64,000 nt of DNA from JBFLXB01 sp964570625 (GCA_964570625.1 CAZMYW010000028.1:48694-112693); one strand, 5' to 3'; counted from the first letter of the stretch, positions 45,219 to 63,486 are shown. A program made the numbers and translations. Notes: generated by a model from the letters alone, not told the origin.

Positions 45219-46108
45219 GACCACGCCTCCGCCAGGCGCCCGAGATCGGATTGCATGAGCACCACGTGGTGGTGCGCCAACACGTCGTACACGTTGAGCC
45301 CCGGAAGGTCGAGCACCGTGACTCGCCCCAAGTTCGCGCTGGCTCGTCGGATCCGCCCATCTTCGTCGCGATGAATGATCAACACGCGGCCGTCCAATCC
45401 CAGTGCGTTCAACATCCCCGCCATCAACTTCGTTTTCGGTTCCGGCAGCGACAAATGATCGAGCACGATCACCTCGTTCTGCGCCACCTTGGCGCTCATC
45501 GCACCCGCCAAAGCCGCCCGCGCCTTTTTTCGGGGAAACGCATAGCCATACGGTCTCGGCGTGGGACCAAACACGGTCCCGCCCTTCCGCCACAGCGGCG
45601 AACGGATCGAGCCCGCGCGCGCGCGGCCCGTGCCCTTTTGCTTCCACGGCTTCCGCCCCGAGCCCCTCACTTCCCCGCGTTCCTTGGTATCAGCGGATCC
45701 TTGCCGGCGCGACGCCAACTGCATGGTGACCGCCTCGTGAAGGAGCGCGCGGTTGGGTTCCGAGGTGAATAATCGCCCTGTCAATTCGACTCGCGCGACT
45801 GTCTCTTTTTTGACGTTCAACACGGACACGACTCGCGCGCCAGAGGCCGTGATCTCAACGGCCGGCCTGCTCACCGGCGTTGGGCGCCGCGTCGCACTCG
45901 GGACGACGGTGGCGGGCGAGGGTTTCTTCGCTCGCTCACGAGGCGCGACGCGGGCCGCTCGCGCGACCTTGGCCTTGGCTTTGGGTTTCGCCGCGGTTTT
46001 CGCCGTGGGCTTTCGCGCCTTGGCCGCGGGTTTCGTTCGAGACGAGGAGGACGCCTTCGCCGCCTTGCCCGGTTTGCCCGTCCGCCCTGTACCTTTACTC
46101 GGGCTCAC
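45215..46108 (-). CDS. rplD: 50S ribosomal protein L4, with long basic N-terminal extension
   Basis: 297 residues, while uL4 is usually 200-210. The core begins about residue 85 (VVSVLNVKKETVARVELTGRLF) and contains ASRRQGSADTKERGEVRGSGRKPWKQKGTGRARAGSIRSPLWRKGG, the tunnel loop, given here in parts. The first 85 residues are Lys/Ala/Pro/Arg-rich (KAAKASSSSRTKPAAKARK, AKPKAKAKVARAARVAPRE) and histone-H1-like. The start 46108 overlaps the rplC stop by 4 bases, which supports the extension being translated. Confidence 0.95.
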   Translation of the reverse strand: MSPSKGTGRTGKPGKAAKASSSSRTKPAAKARKPTAKTAAKPKAKAKVARAARVAPRERAKKPSPATVVPSATRRPTPVSRPAVEITASGARVVSVLNVKKETVARVELTGRLFTSEPNRALLHEAVTMQLASRRQGSADTKERGEVRGSGRKPWKQKGTGRARAGSIRSPLWRKGGTVFGPTPRPYGYAFPRKKARAALAGAMSAKVAQNEVIVLDHLSLPEPKTKLMAGMLNALGLDGRVLIIHRDEDGRIRRASANLGRVTVLDLPGLNVYDVLAHHHVVLMQSDLGRLAEAWS

Positions 46109-46743
46109 GCTGCCCCTCCACCCGACGCGACGCGTCGAATCTCCACCACCGAACCGGTGGGACCTGGAATCGCGCCGCGCAGCAGCACCAGGTTTTCTTC
46201 CGCACGAACGTCGATCACCTCAAGCCCTGTCACGGTGACACGCTCCGCCCCCATGTGGCCCGGCAACCGCTTGCCTTTAAACACGCGCGACGGAAACGAA
46301 CTGGCCCCGATGGATCCGGGTTCCCGGTGGAACATCGAGCCGTGGGTCGCGGGACCGCCGGCAAAATGGTGGCGCTTCATCACCCCCGCGAATCCCTTCC
46401 CCTTCGAAATCCCGCTGACCGCCACCCACTCGCCCTTTTGCAACGCGTCCGCGGTGACGGTCTGGCCGACCTCGACGCCCTGACCGTCGGTGGAGAACTC
46501 TCGGAGATGATACGCAGGCGGCACGTTGGCCTTCTTATAGTGACCACGCAACGGCTGATTCACCCGCTGTTCCTTTTTGGGGCCGTATGACAGCTGGACC
46601 GCGCGGTACCCGTCGGTCTCGGGCGTCTTCACCTGCACCACTCGACAGGGGCCGGCCTCGACCACCGTGACGGGGATCAATCGCCCGTTTTCCCCAAACA
46701 CCTGGGTCATCCCGAGCTTGCGGCCGAGCAATCCGCCGATCAC
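46105..46743 (-). CDS. rplC: 50S ribosomal protein L3
   Basis: 212 residues: MIGGLLGRKLGMTQVFGENGRLIPVTVVEAGPC, and the signature VMKRHHFAGGPATHGSMFHREPGSIGASSFPSRVFKGKRLPGHMG in the second half (in parts). It is an early 50S assembly protein. Its start overlaps rpsJ by 4 bases. Confidence 0.98.
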   Translation of the reverse strand: MIGGLLGRKLGMTQVFGENGRLIPVTVVEAGPCRVVQVKTPETDGYRAVQLSYGPKKEQRVNQPLRGHYKKANVPPAYHLREFSTDGQGVEVGQTVTADALQKGEWVAVSGISKGKGFAGVMKRHHFAGGPATHGSMFHREPGSIGASSFPSRVFKGKRLPGHMGAERVTVTGLEVIDVRAEENLVLLRGAIPGPTGSVVEIRRVASGGGAA

Positions 46744-47054
46744 AGCTTGATCTCCACGTGGACACCGGCCGCCAAGTTCAACTTCATGAGGGCATCCACG
46801 GTCTCCGGGGACGGCTCCATGATCTCGATCAACCGTTTGTGCGTGCGGATCTCGAACTGCTCACGGGACTTCTTGTCCACGTGCGGGGAACGCAAGACCG
46901 TATACCGATTGATCCGAGTGGGCAGCGGAACCGGTCCCGAAATTTTGGCGCCCGTGCGCTTAGCCGTCTCCACGATCTCGACCACGGACTGGTCGAGGAC
47001 GCGATAGTCATAGGCCTTGAGGCGAATCCGAATCTTTTGATTGGCGACTACCAT
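46740..47054 (-). CDS. rpsJ: 30S ribosomal protein S10
   Basis: 104 residues: NQKIRIRLKAYDYRVLDQSVVEIVETAKRTGAKISGPVPLPTRINRYTVLRSPHVDKKSREQFEIRTHKR, the uS10 pattern in full (listed in parts). It is also NusE in antitermination. It follows tuf by 34 bases that hold a short hairpin. Confidence 0.98.
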   Translation of the reverse strand: MVVANQKIRIRLKAYDYRVLDQSVVEIVETAKRTGAKISGPVPLPTRINRYTVLRSPHVDKKSREQFEIRTHKRLIEIMEPSPETVDALMKLNLAAGVHVEIKL

Positions 47055-47072
47055 GTATGCTTTCTATCCCTG

Positions 47073-47088
47073 GAGCCTGTTCGGGCTC
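47073..47088 (-). repeat. Mini hairpin directly after tuf, possible remnant of the dispersed element
   Basis: GAGCC (47073-47077), loop TGTTCG, GGCTC (47084-47088), abutting the tuf stop codon. The sequence GAGCCTGTTC equals the left arm tip of the dispersed element, and it sits at the same place as the full copy beside the second tuf. Confidence 0.5.
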
Positions 47089-48279
<1,191 letters not shown>

Positions 48280-48332
48280 GTGTGTCTCCCTTAACCCCGC
48301 AAGCGGGTCTCACTAGATGATTCGGCCAGTTG

Positions 48333-48452
48333 AGCCCGTTCAGGGATGACCAGATACCAGGCGGAGCGAGCACCGGACCGGAACGTACTGGGTCGTACGT
48401 GAGGACCGGAAGCGCAGCGACAACGCCGCAGATGGTTATCCATGGACGGGCT
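48333..48452 (+). repeat. Dispersed hairpin element, copy 3 (short form)
   Basis: 120 bp between fusA and tuf. The arms are AGCCCGTTCAGGGATGACC and (reverse complement) AGCCCGTCCATGGATAACC. The core holds CGTACTGGGTCGTACG. The element ends exactly where the fusA stop codon begins (48453), so on the transcript it is the immediate 3' neighbour of fusA. Confidence 0.75.
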
Positions 48453-50534
48453 CTACCCCCCCTGAACCTTCGCCACGATCTGGTCGGCAATCGGCTTCGG
48501 CACCATGTCGTAGTGAGCGAATTGCATGGTGAACGTGCCGCGCCCCTGGGTCTTGGACCGTAGGTCGGTAGCATAACCGAACATCTCCGCGAGCGGAACC
48601 TCGGCGGTGATGACCTGAGCCGATCCCCTCGCCTTCATCCCCTGAATCTTGCCGCGCCGCGAGTTGAGATCACCGATGACATCGCCCATATAGTCCTCGG
48701 GCACGATCACTTCCAGCGACATGATCGGTTCCAGCAGCGCGGGGTTGGCCTTCTTCGCGGCGTCTTTAAAGCCCATCGAGCCGGCGATCTTAAACGCCAT
48801 TTCCGAGGAGTCGACATCGTGATACGAGCCGTCCACGATTCTGACCTTGATGTCCACCATCGGATAGCCCGCGACCACGCCGTTTTCCATGGCCTCGCGG
48901 ATCCCCTTTTCCACCGCCGGGATGTACTCCCTGGGGACCTTGCCGCCCACGATCTTGTTTTCGAACTCAAACCCCTTCCCGGGCTCCTGCGGCTCGATCT
49001 CCAAGACCACGTGGCCGTACTGCCCACGGCCGCCGGTCTGCCGGATGTATTTGCCTTCGGCCGAGGAAGCGGTCCGGACCGTTTCCCGGAACGCCACCTG
49101 GGGTTTGCCGACGTTGGTTTCAACTTTGAATTCTCGCTTCAGGCGATCGACGATGATCTCCAGATGCAACTCTCCCATTCCGGCAATGAGTGTCTGCATC
49201 GTTTCCTCGTCGGTCGAGACCCGCAACGAGGGATCTTCCTGCCCGAGCTTCTGGAGGGCGAGCCCCATCTTCTCCTGATCCGGCTTGGTCTTGGGCTCGA
49301 TCGCCATTTGGATCACGGGCTCGGGGAACTTCATCACCTCGAGCAAAATCGGATGATCCTCGTCACAGAGCGTGTCGCCGGTGGTTGCGCCCTTGAGGCC
49401 GACCGCCGCGCCGATCTCGCCAGCATACATCTCCTTGACCTCTTCACGCTTGTTCGCGTGCATCTTCAGGATGCGGCCGATCCGCTCCGTGCTGTCCTTC
49501 GTCGAGTTGTAGATGTACGATCCGGACCGCAACACGCCCGAGTAGACGCGGAAAAAGGTCAGCTGCCCCACGAACGGATCGGTCATGATCTTGAACGCCA
49601 GCGCCGAGAACTTTTCGTTGTCGTCGTGACGACGCGTGATCTCTTGTTGGGTCTTCATGTCGGTCCCGATCACCGGAGGGATGTCCATCGGAGACGGCAG
49701 GAAATCGATCACCGCGTCCAAGAGCAATTGCACTCCCTTGTTCTTAAACGACGCGCCGCAGAGGACCGGCACGACCTTCATCTCGAGCACGCCCTTGCGG
49801 ATCGCGGTCTTCAGTTCCTCGATCGTCGGCGTTTCACCGGCGAGGTACCGCGCCATCACGGTCTCGTCACAATCTGCGAGCGCCTCGATCATCTTCTCCC
49901 GATAGTCCTGCGCCTGGTCTTTGAGATCGGCGGGAATCTCGTCCACGACGAACTTCGCCCCGAGCGTTTCGTCGTCGAAAAAGATCCCCTTCATGTTCAG
50001 CAAGTCCACCGGGCCGCGGAACGTGCCTTCCTTCCCGATCGGGAGCTGCAGGCACACCGGGCGGACGCCCAGTCGGTCCACCAGCGACTGCACGCTCGAA
50101 AAAAAATCGGCGCCGATCCGGTCCATTTTGTTCATAAACGCGATGCGGGGGACGTGGTACTTGTCCGCCTGCCGCCACACGGTCTCGGACTGCGGCTCCA
50201 CGCCCTGCACCGAGTCGAACACCGCGACCGCGCCGTCCAGCACACGCAGTGAGCGTTCCACTTCGATCGTAAAGTCCACGTGGCCCGGGGTGTCGATGAT
50301 GTTGATGCGGTAGTCTTTCCAGAAGCAGGTGGTGGCGGCGGCCGTAATGGTGATGCCACGCTCGCGCTCCTGCTCCATCCAGTCCATTGTGGCCGACCCC
50401 TCGTCCACCTCGCCGATCCGATGCGTCACCCCCGTGTAGTAGAGGATACGTTCGGTGGTCGTAGTTTTCCCCGCGTCGATATGCGCCATGATCCCGATGT
50501 TGCGGGTTCGATCTAATGGATACTGCCGAGGCAC
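48453..50534 (-). CDS. fusA: Elongation factor G
   Basis: 693 residues. It drives translocation. G1 is AHIDAGKTTTTERIL, with DTPGHVDFTIEVERSLRVLDGAV and NKMDR following. The C-terminal domains include ANPALLEPIMSLEVIVPEDYMGDVIGDLNSRRG and GYATDLRSKTQGRGTFTMQFAHYD. The order rpsL-rpsG-fusA-tuf is standard. A hairpin element lies between fusA and tuf. Confidence 0.98.
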   Translation of the reverse strand: MPRQYPLDRTRNIGIMAHIDAGKTTTTERILYYTGVTHRIGEVDEGSATMDWMEQERERGITITAAATTCFWKDYRINIIDTPGHVDFTIEVERSLRVLDGAVAVFDSVQGVEPQSETVWRQADKYHVPRIAFMNKMDRIGADFFSSVQSLVDRLGVRPVCLQLPIGKEGTFRGPVDLLNMKGIFFDDETLGAKFVVDEIPADLKDQAQDYREKMIEALADCDETVMARYLAGETPTIEELKTAIRKGVLEMKVVPVLCGASFKNKGVQLLLDAVIDFLPSPMDIPPVIGTDMKTQQEITRRHDDNEKFSALAFKIMTDPFVGQLTFFRVYSGVLRSGSYIYNSTKDSTERIGRILKMHANKREEVKEMYAGEIGAAVGLKGATTGDTLCDEDHPILLEVMKFPEPVIQMAIEPKTKPDQEKMGLALQKLGQEDPSLRVSTDEETMQTLIAGMGELHLEIIVDRLKREFKVETNVGKPQVAFRETVRTASSAEGKYIRQTGGRGQYGHVVLEIEPQEPGKGFEFENKIVGGKVPREYIPAVEKGIREAMENGVVAGYPMVDIKVRIVDGSYHDVDSSEMAFKIAGSMGFKDAAKKANPALLEPIMSLEVIVPEDYMGDVIGDLNSRRGKIQGMKARGSAQVITAEVPLAEMFGYATDLRSKTQGRGTFTMQFAHYDMVPKPIADQIVAKVQGG

Positions 50535-50686
50535 CGTGTGACCCCTGTCCCCTTCACTACTACGTGACGCATATCACCGATCCGACCGGTGACATCATCC
50601 GCGAATCACCGATATTGAGCGGGCTGACCGCTGACTGCGAGACCCGAACGAATCGCACCAGGACTACGGAAGAATCGGGAAGGCCG

Positions 50687-51160
50687 TTACCACCGATAGT
50701 GGGCAAACGCCTTGTTCGCCTCCGCCATCTTGTGCGTATCTTCCTTTTTCTTGACGGCGCCGCCGGTGTTGTTCGAGGCATCCAGCATTTCCGCAGCCAA
50801 CTTCTCCTCCATGGAACGGCCGCTGCGCAGCTTGGCGTAGTTCACCATCCACCGCAACGCCAACGAGATCCGTCGCTCCGCTCGGACCTCGACGGGAACC
50901 TGGTACGACGCCCCGCCCACCCGACGGGATTTGACCTCGACCACCGGCTTGATGTTTTCCACCGCCGTCTTGAAAAACTTGAGCGGGTCGCCCCCGTTGG
51001 TCTTGGTCTTGATCAGATCAAACGCGTCATAACACACCGATTCCGCCACGCTCTTCTCGCCCTTCGACATCAGCGTGTTGATGAACTTTCCGACGAGCCG
51101 ATCGTGATAGCGGGAATCGGACGCCGACTCCCGTCTGACCGGAACTCTACGCCGCGGCAT
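50687..51160 (-). CDS. rpsG: 30S ribosomal protein S7
   Basis: 157 residues: MPRRRVPVRRESASDSRYHDRLVGKFINTLM, the motif GDPLKFFKTAVENIKPVVEVKSRRVGGASYQVPVEV, and the end HKMAEANKAFAHYRW. It organises the 30S head. Confidence 0.98.
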   Translation of the reverse strand: MPRRRVPVRRESASDSRYHDRLVGKFINTLMSKGEKSVAESVCYDAFDLIKTKTNGGDPLKFFKTAVENIKPVVEVKSRRVGGASYQVPVEVRAERRISLALRWMVNYAKLRSGRSMEEKLAAEMLDASNNTGGAVKKKEDTHKMAEANKAFAHYRW

Positions 51161-51213
51161 GGTGTCCTCCCTCCGCGGTCTGATTCATGACGATTTCCAC
51201 AACAGGCTCCACA

Positions 51214-51585
51214 CTACTTGGGGGTTTTCGCGCCGTACTTGGAGCGACCTTGCTTACGGTTCTGCACGCCCTGCGTGTCCAGCGTCCCGCGCACGATGTG
51301 GTACCGAACGCCGGGCAGATCTTTGACACGACCGCCACGAACCAACACGATCGAGTGTTCCTGAAGATTGTGCCCCACCCCAGGGATGTACGTCGTGACC
51401 TCCATCCCGTTGGTCAATCGCACTCTGGCCACTTTGCGGAGCGCGGAGTTGGGCTTCTTGGGAGTGGTGGTATAAACGCGCACACACACGCCCCGTCGCT
51501 GCGGAGCGCCCTTCAACGCGGGCGACTTGGTTTTCGCCCGGGCCTGGAACCGCCCCTGTTTGACCAACTGATTAATCGTCGGCAC
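51214..51585 (-). CDS. rpsL: 30S ribosomal protein S12
   Basis: 123 residues: MPTINQLVKQGR, then PQRRGVCVRVYTTTPKKPNSALRKVARVRLTNG with the wild-type Lys at the streptomycin-sensitive position (PKKPNSALRK), then HNLQEHSIVLVRGGRVKDLPGVRYHIVRG. It controls decoding accuracy. Confidence 0.98.
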   Translation of the reverse strand: MPTINQLVKQGRFQARAKTKSPALKGAPQRRGVCVRVYTTTPKKPNSALRKVARVRLTNGMEVTTYIPGVGHNLQEHSIVLVRGGRVKDLPGVRYHIVRGTLDTQGVQNRKQGRSKYGAKTPK

Positions 51586-51739
51586 GCTGATCCTCGTCGT
51601 CGCATCCGCCTCGAAGGCGTGTTTCGCGCCAGAACGGCTTATCCTGGCGAAAAACTTTGGAAGTATAGTGAATCACCTGGTCCAAGTCAAGCGTTTTCAT
51701 GCCGGTGAACGGTTCGGGACCACATCATCCCGAATCGGA

Positions 51740-55891
<4,152 letters not shown>

Positions 55892-55965
55892 AGGTCTCTC
55901 CTCGTCGCTGTTGGGGCGGTCCCCTGTGACCGCCCCGGGCAGGCACTGGGCCCGCGCCTACGACC

Positions 55966-59937
<3,972 letters not shown>

Positions 59938-60095
59938 GCTGCCTCCCGTCCAAGCTTGCGAAGCGCAACCTGCACCGGCGCCGAAACCGGCGCTTCGATG
60001 CGACTGTCGTTTCCTGTTAGATGCCGACGCCCCGCAGGCGCAATGTCCCGCGCCGAGTTGGCGCGCGCCCAACGTGTCTATCGTTCACAGGCGTC

Positions 60096-60488
60096 TTACT
60101 TGATTTCGACCTTGGCGCCCACTTCTTCGAGTTTCTTTTTCATGGTTTCGGACTCTTCCTTGGCGACACCGGCTTTCACCGCCTTCGGCACAGCCTCCAC
60201 CAGGTCTTTGGCTTCCTTCAAACCAAGGCTCGTCAGTTCCCGGACGACTTTGATGACTTGGATCTTCTTATCGGCCGGGAACGTGGTCAAAATGACATCG
60301 AATGCCGTCTTCTCCTCCGCAGCCGCTGCGCCGGCGCCGACCGCCCCGCCGGGCGCCGCCATCATGGCCACCGGAGCCGCGGCGGTGACGCCGAACTTGT
60401 CCTCCAACGCCTTGACCAGCTCCGAGAGCTGGAGCACTGGCATTACCTCGACCGCTTTGATGATTTCATCGTTCGTCATTGTTGCCAT
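60096..60488 (-). CDS. rplL: 50S ribosomal protein L7/L12
   Basis: 130 residues: N-terminal dimerisation part (NDEIIKAVEVMPVLQLSELVKALEDKFGV), an Ala/Gly hinge (AAPVAMMAAPGGAVGAGAAAAEE), and the C-terminal domain EKTAFDVILTTFPADKKIQVIKVVRELTSLGLKEAKDLVE. It recruits translation factors. It follows rplJ by 88 bases. Confidence 0.98.
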   Translation of the reverse strand: MATMTNDEIIKAVEVMPVLQLSELVKALEDKFGVTAAAPVAMMAAPGGAVGAGAAAAEEKTAFDVILTTFPADKKIQVIKVVRELTSLGLKEAKDLVEAVPKAVKAGVAKEESETMKKKLEEVGAKVEIK

Positions 60489-60576
60489 GTCAGATCTCCT
60501 CCGAATCGTCGAGCGCGACCCCAGGGACCGCGCGGACAGTGATTATTGAGAGTGATTGATCGTCATGTAGAAGGCA

Positions 60577-61107
60577 CTATCCCGCTTCGGCCGCCCGCTT
60601 TTTGGCGACCGCGTCTAACGTCGCGACCGCCTTTCGGACGATCCCCTGCAAGCTGCCCACCAACCCCGATACGGGCGCCTGCATGCGGCCCACGAGCCGA
60701 CTCAGCAGTTCCTGGCGAGACGGGAGCGCGGCGACGCGCGTGAGCCCCACCAGGTCCAACACACGGCCCTCCAACAACCCGATCCGCAGCTTGAGCTTGT
60801 CTTGCTGGCCCGAGAAATCCTTCAGGGCCTTGGCCATCAGCGCGGGGTCGCCGTATCCCAACGCCACGCCGACCGGACCGTCGAAGTGGTCTTTGAGTCC
60901 CACCAACGTGGTCCCCTCGGCCGCCCGTTTGGCCAGGGTGTTCTTGACGACTTTGAACTCCGCGTTGACCGCACGCAGCTTGCCGCGCAAGACGCGCAAT
61001 TCTTCGACCCCAAGCCCCCGGTACTCGGCTACCACCGCCATCTGAGCCTTGGCGAAGCGACCGTGGATCTGGTCGATCAAGGCCGATTTTTCTGCTTTCC
61101 CTTTCAC
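60577..61107 (-). CDS. rplJ: 50S ribosomal protein L10
   Basis: 176 residues from GTG 61107, which has GGGGGGAGAT 7-16 bases upstream. The L10 homology starts right after it (KSALIDQIHGRFAKAQMAVVAEYRGL). The longer open frame to 61230 passes through a strong hairpin and is not conserved-looking. The rest includes ELRVLRGKLRAVNAEFKVVKNTLAKRA and a C-terminal helix that carries L7/L12 dimers. An L10-type leader lies upstream. Confidence 0.94.
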   Translation of the reverse strand: MKGKAEKSALIDQIHGRFAKAQMAVVAEYRGLGVEELRVLRGKLRAVNAEFKVVKNTLAKRAAEGTTLVGLKDHFDGPVGVALGYGDPALMAKALKDFSGQQDKLKLRIGLLEGRVLDLVGLTRVAALPSRQELLSRLVGRMQAPVSGLVGSLQGIVRKAVATLDAVAKKRAAEAG

Positions 61108-61191
61108 TGACTCATCTCCCCCCTTTCTCTCGTCGCGGAACATCGCGTTCGACACGTCCTGCCGCGACGACCGGGGTGAGGGCCCATGAGA

Positions 61192-61227
61192 GCACCGAGA
61201 CGGTCCGGCGACGGACCGTCTCGGTGC
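61192..61227 (-). terminator. 15-bp perfect hairpin between the L10 leader and rplJ
   Basis: GCACCGAGACGGTCC (61192-61206), loop GGCGAC, GGACCGTCTCGGTGC (61213-61227). There is no U-tract on the minus strand, so it may be an attenuator or processing site rather than a classic terminator. Confidence 0.6.
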
Positions 61228-61251
61228 CATACAGGAGATCGCTCCCCAATT

Positions 61252-61320
61252 CGTCTCGGTAGGACGCCCGAAGCATTTCCGCTTCGTCGTTTATGCCAAC
61301 CAGCTCCTACTGTCTTGGAC
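61252..61320 (-). promoter_or_regulatory. Ribosomal protein L10 leader (autoregulatory RNA)
   Basis: On the minus strand: AAGACAGTAGGAGC, a variable stem (AAGCGGAAATGCTT), then GTCCTACCGAGACG. The AAGACAG(T/C)AGG and CCT(A/G)CCGAG elements match the known L10-L12 binding leader that represses rplJ-rplL. It sits between rplA and rplJ. Confidence 0.8.
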
Positions 61321-61393
61321 GATGATCGTCGCGGGTCCTGAGACCTCACGACGATCCGGTTATATGCCTGCGTGATCCGGTTTCGACTGGCTC

Positions 61394-62086
61394 CTACAAC
61401 GCTGTGCGTTCGATGCTCGCCGCGTCCACTCTGATCCCCGGCCCCATGGTCGCGGACACGGAGACCGACCGCAGATAGGTGCCCTTTGCTGCCGCCGGCT
61501 TGGCCTTGATGATGGAGTCCAGAACCGACTGGGCGTTGTCATACAGTTTGGCCGCGTCGAACGACACCTTGCCCACCGGAACGTGCACGATGCCGGCCTT
61601 TTCTACCTTGTATTCCACCTTGCCCTGCCGAATTTCCCGGATCGCGCGTGCCACATCAAAAGTCACGGTCCCAGTCTTCGGATTGGGCATCAATCCCCGC
61701 GGGCCCAGGATTTTCCCCAATCGCCCGACCAGCCCCATCAAGTCCGGTGTGGCGACGACGCGATCAAACGCCATCCAGCCTTTGGTGATTTTTTCGGCCA
61801 GGTCTTCGGCACCGACATGATCCGCCCCGGCTTCCCGTGCCTCGCGATCCTTGTCGCCCTTGGCAAACACGACGATCGTGACGGTCTTCCCCGCTCCGTG
61901 CGGAAGCACGACCGACCCGCGAACCATCTGGTCGGAGTGTTTGGGGTCGACCCCCAGTCGAACGGCAAGGTCCACCGACGCGTCGAACTTCCCGACGCTC
62001 GTGGTCTTGGCTAACTCCACCGCCTCCCGCAGAGGATACGCTTGCGATTGGACCCGTTGTTTGGCCGCTTGATACTTTTTCCCCAT
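61394..62086 (-). CDS. rplA: 50S ribosomal protein L1
   Basis: 230 residues: MGKKYQAAKQRVQSQAYPLREAVELAKTTSVGKFDASVDLAVRLGVDPK, then VGRLGKILGPRGLMPNPKTGTVT, the uL1 signature. It forms the mobile L1 stalk that releases tRNA. Confidence 0.98.
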   Translation of the reverse strand: MGKKYQAAKQRVQSQAYPLREAVELAKTTSVGKFDASVDLAVRLGVDPKHSDQMVRGSVVLPHGAGKTVTIVVFAKGDKDREAREAGADHVGAEDLAEKITKGWMAFDRVVATPDLMGLVGRLGKILGPRGLMPNPKTGTVTFDVARAIREIRQGKVEYKVEKAGIVHVPVGKVSFDAAKLYDNAQSVLDSIIKAKPAAAKGTYLRSVSVSATMGPGIRVDAASIERTAL

Positions 62087-62104
62087 CGACTGGTTCCTCT
62101 CGTC

Positions 62105-62530
62105 TTACTTGATGACCTGCAGCCCCATGCTCCGGGCCGTGCCCTCGATGATTTTGATCGCACCCGGAAGATCCACGGCGTTGAGATCGGGCAGCTTGGT
62201 CTTGGCAATCTCCTGGACCTGCGCCGCCGTGACCTTCCCCACTTTATCCTTATGCGGCACTGCCGACCCCTTTACCACTCCCGCGGCTTTTTTTAACAAG
62301 TCCGAGGCCGGTGGGGTCTTCGTAATGAAGGTAAACGTCCGGTCGGCGTACACCGTGATCACCACCGGGATAATGGAATCACCCAGCACTTGCGTCCTGG
62401 CGTTAAACGTCTTGCAGAACTCCATGATATTGACGCCGTGTTGCCCCAACGCCGGGCCCACCGGCGGTGCCGGATTGGCTTTTCCGGCTGGAATCTGCAG
62501 CTTGACCATCGCCGTCACAACCTTCGCCAT
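62105..62530 (-). CDS. rplK: 50S ribosomal protein L11
   Basis: 141 residues: VVTAMVKLQIPAGKANPAPPVGPALGQHGVNIMEFCKTFNART and the C-terminal KLPDLNAVDLPGAIKIIEGTARSMGLQV, the uL11 pattern. It is part of the GTPase-associated centre. Confidence 0.98.
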   Translation of the reverse strand: MAKVVTAMVKLQIPAGKANPAPPVGPALGQHGVNIMEFCKTFNARTQVLGDSIIPVVITVYADRTFTFITKTPPASDLLKKAAGVVKGSAVPHKDKVGKVTAAQVQEIAKTKLPDLNAVDLPGAIKIIEGTARSMGLQVIK

Positions 62531-62572
62531 AGTATCCTTCCTTACCTAGGTGCCCTGATCAGGGTAAACGTC

Positions 62573-63145
62573 TTATACTTTTTCGACCTGCAAGAACCCC
62601 AACTCAACCGGGGTTGCCCGCCCGAAAATACTCACCAGCACTTTGACCTTGGAGTGCTCCTGGTGCACCTCGTCCACGATCCCGTTAAACCCCAGAAACG
62701 GTCCGTCGATGATCCGGACGTTCTCACCCTTTTGGAACTGTGTCTTGCTGCGGGGTTTGATGGCCGTGGTGTCCATTTGATTCATTAAGGTACTCATCTC
62801 GTCTTCGGTGATCGGGGGCGGGTAACTTTCTCCACCGCCGACAAACCCCGTCACCTTGGGCGTGTTCTTCACCAGCTGCCACGTCATATCGTTCATATCC
62901 ATCTCGACCAGCACGTATCCCGGGAAGAACTTTTTGGTCGACATCCGCCGCTTGCCCTCGCGGATCTCGACCACCTCCTCGGTGGGGATCATCACCTTAC
63001 GGATCTGTTCGGACAAACCGAACGACTTCGAACGTTCCTCAATCGCCTGTTTGACCCGGTTCTCAAACCCCGCATACGTATGTACGACGTACCACGACGC
63101 TGCCCTCTGACCTTCCTCGTCTCTCTTCTCGCCTTCTTCCAGCAT
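62573..63145 (-). CDS. nusG: Transcription termination/antitermination factor NusG
   Basis: 190 residues from ATG 63145, preceded by GGAGGGG; the frame extending to 63184 is less likely. The NGN domain has WYVVHTYAGFENRVKQAIEERSKSFGL and KKFFPGYVLVEMDMNDMTWQLVKNTPKVTGFVG. The KOW domain is FQKGENVRIIDGPFLGFNGIVDEV. It tunes RNA polymerase speed and links it to Rho or ribosomes. Confidence 0.97.
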   Translation of the reverse strand: MLEEGEKRDEEGQRAASWYVVHTYAGFENRVKQAIEERSKSFGLSEQIRKVMIPTEEVVEIREGKRRMSTKKFFPGYVLVEMDMNDMTWQLVKNTPKVTGFVGGGESYPPPITEDEMSTLMNQMDTTAIKPRSKTQFQKGENVRIIDGPFLGFNGIVDEVHQEHSKVKVLVSIFGRATPVELGFLQVEKV

Positions 63146-63180
63146 CGCGTCCCCTCCCGGCGCTCGACCGCCCAGGCCGC

Positions 63181-63375
63181 TCATTGAAGGAGCACCGCCA
63201 CCAGCTTGACCAACACCGCGTCCATCCCGGAAAGGAAAATGGCGACGACCACGACGAAGATCAACACAACCGACGTCGACCCGACAGTCTCGGCCCGGGT
63301 TGGAAAGGACACCTTTTTCAGTTCGGCCCCGACTTCAGCGAAAAATTCCTTGGCCCGAAGATAGAGTTTTTTCAT
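63181..63375 (-). CDS. secE: Protein translocase subunit SecE
   Basis: 64 residues from ATG 63375 (MKKLYLRAKEFFAEVGAELKKVSFPTRAE); the longer frame runs into the tRNA gene. One amphipathic helix with the conserved KKVSFPTR is followed by one membrane helix (TSVVLIFVVVVAIFLSGMDAVL). This is the short single-span form. It lies between tRNA-Trp and nusG, as is usual. Confidence 0.96.
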   Translation of the reverse strand: MKKLYLRAKEFFAEVGAELKKVSFPTRAETVGSTSVVLIFVVVVAIFLSGMDAVLVKLVAVLLQ

Positions 63376-63486
63376 CCCATCGTCCTCACGCTTGCCGTTC
63401 CCTCCCCCATCACCCCACCGCCCTCCCGCTGTCTCGGCCACCGTTCGCGCCGCACACCCACCCGCGTGTCGTTCCGCAAGCGAAGA

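Noticed and set aside
48819..50252. 477-residue frame antisense to fusA (and similar frames opposite rpoC, rpoA/rpsD and the sugar dehydrogenase)
   Set aside because: All are third-position-GC shadows of conserved genes.
60577..61230. Longer rplJ starting at 61230
   Set aside because: The extra 41 codons run through the 15-bp hairpin and show no L10 similarity; GTG 61107 has a strong ribosome-binding site.
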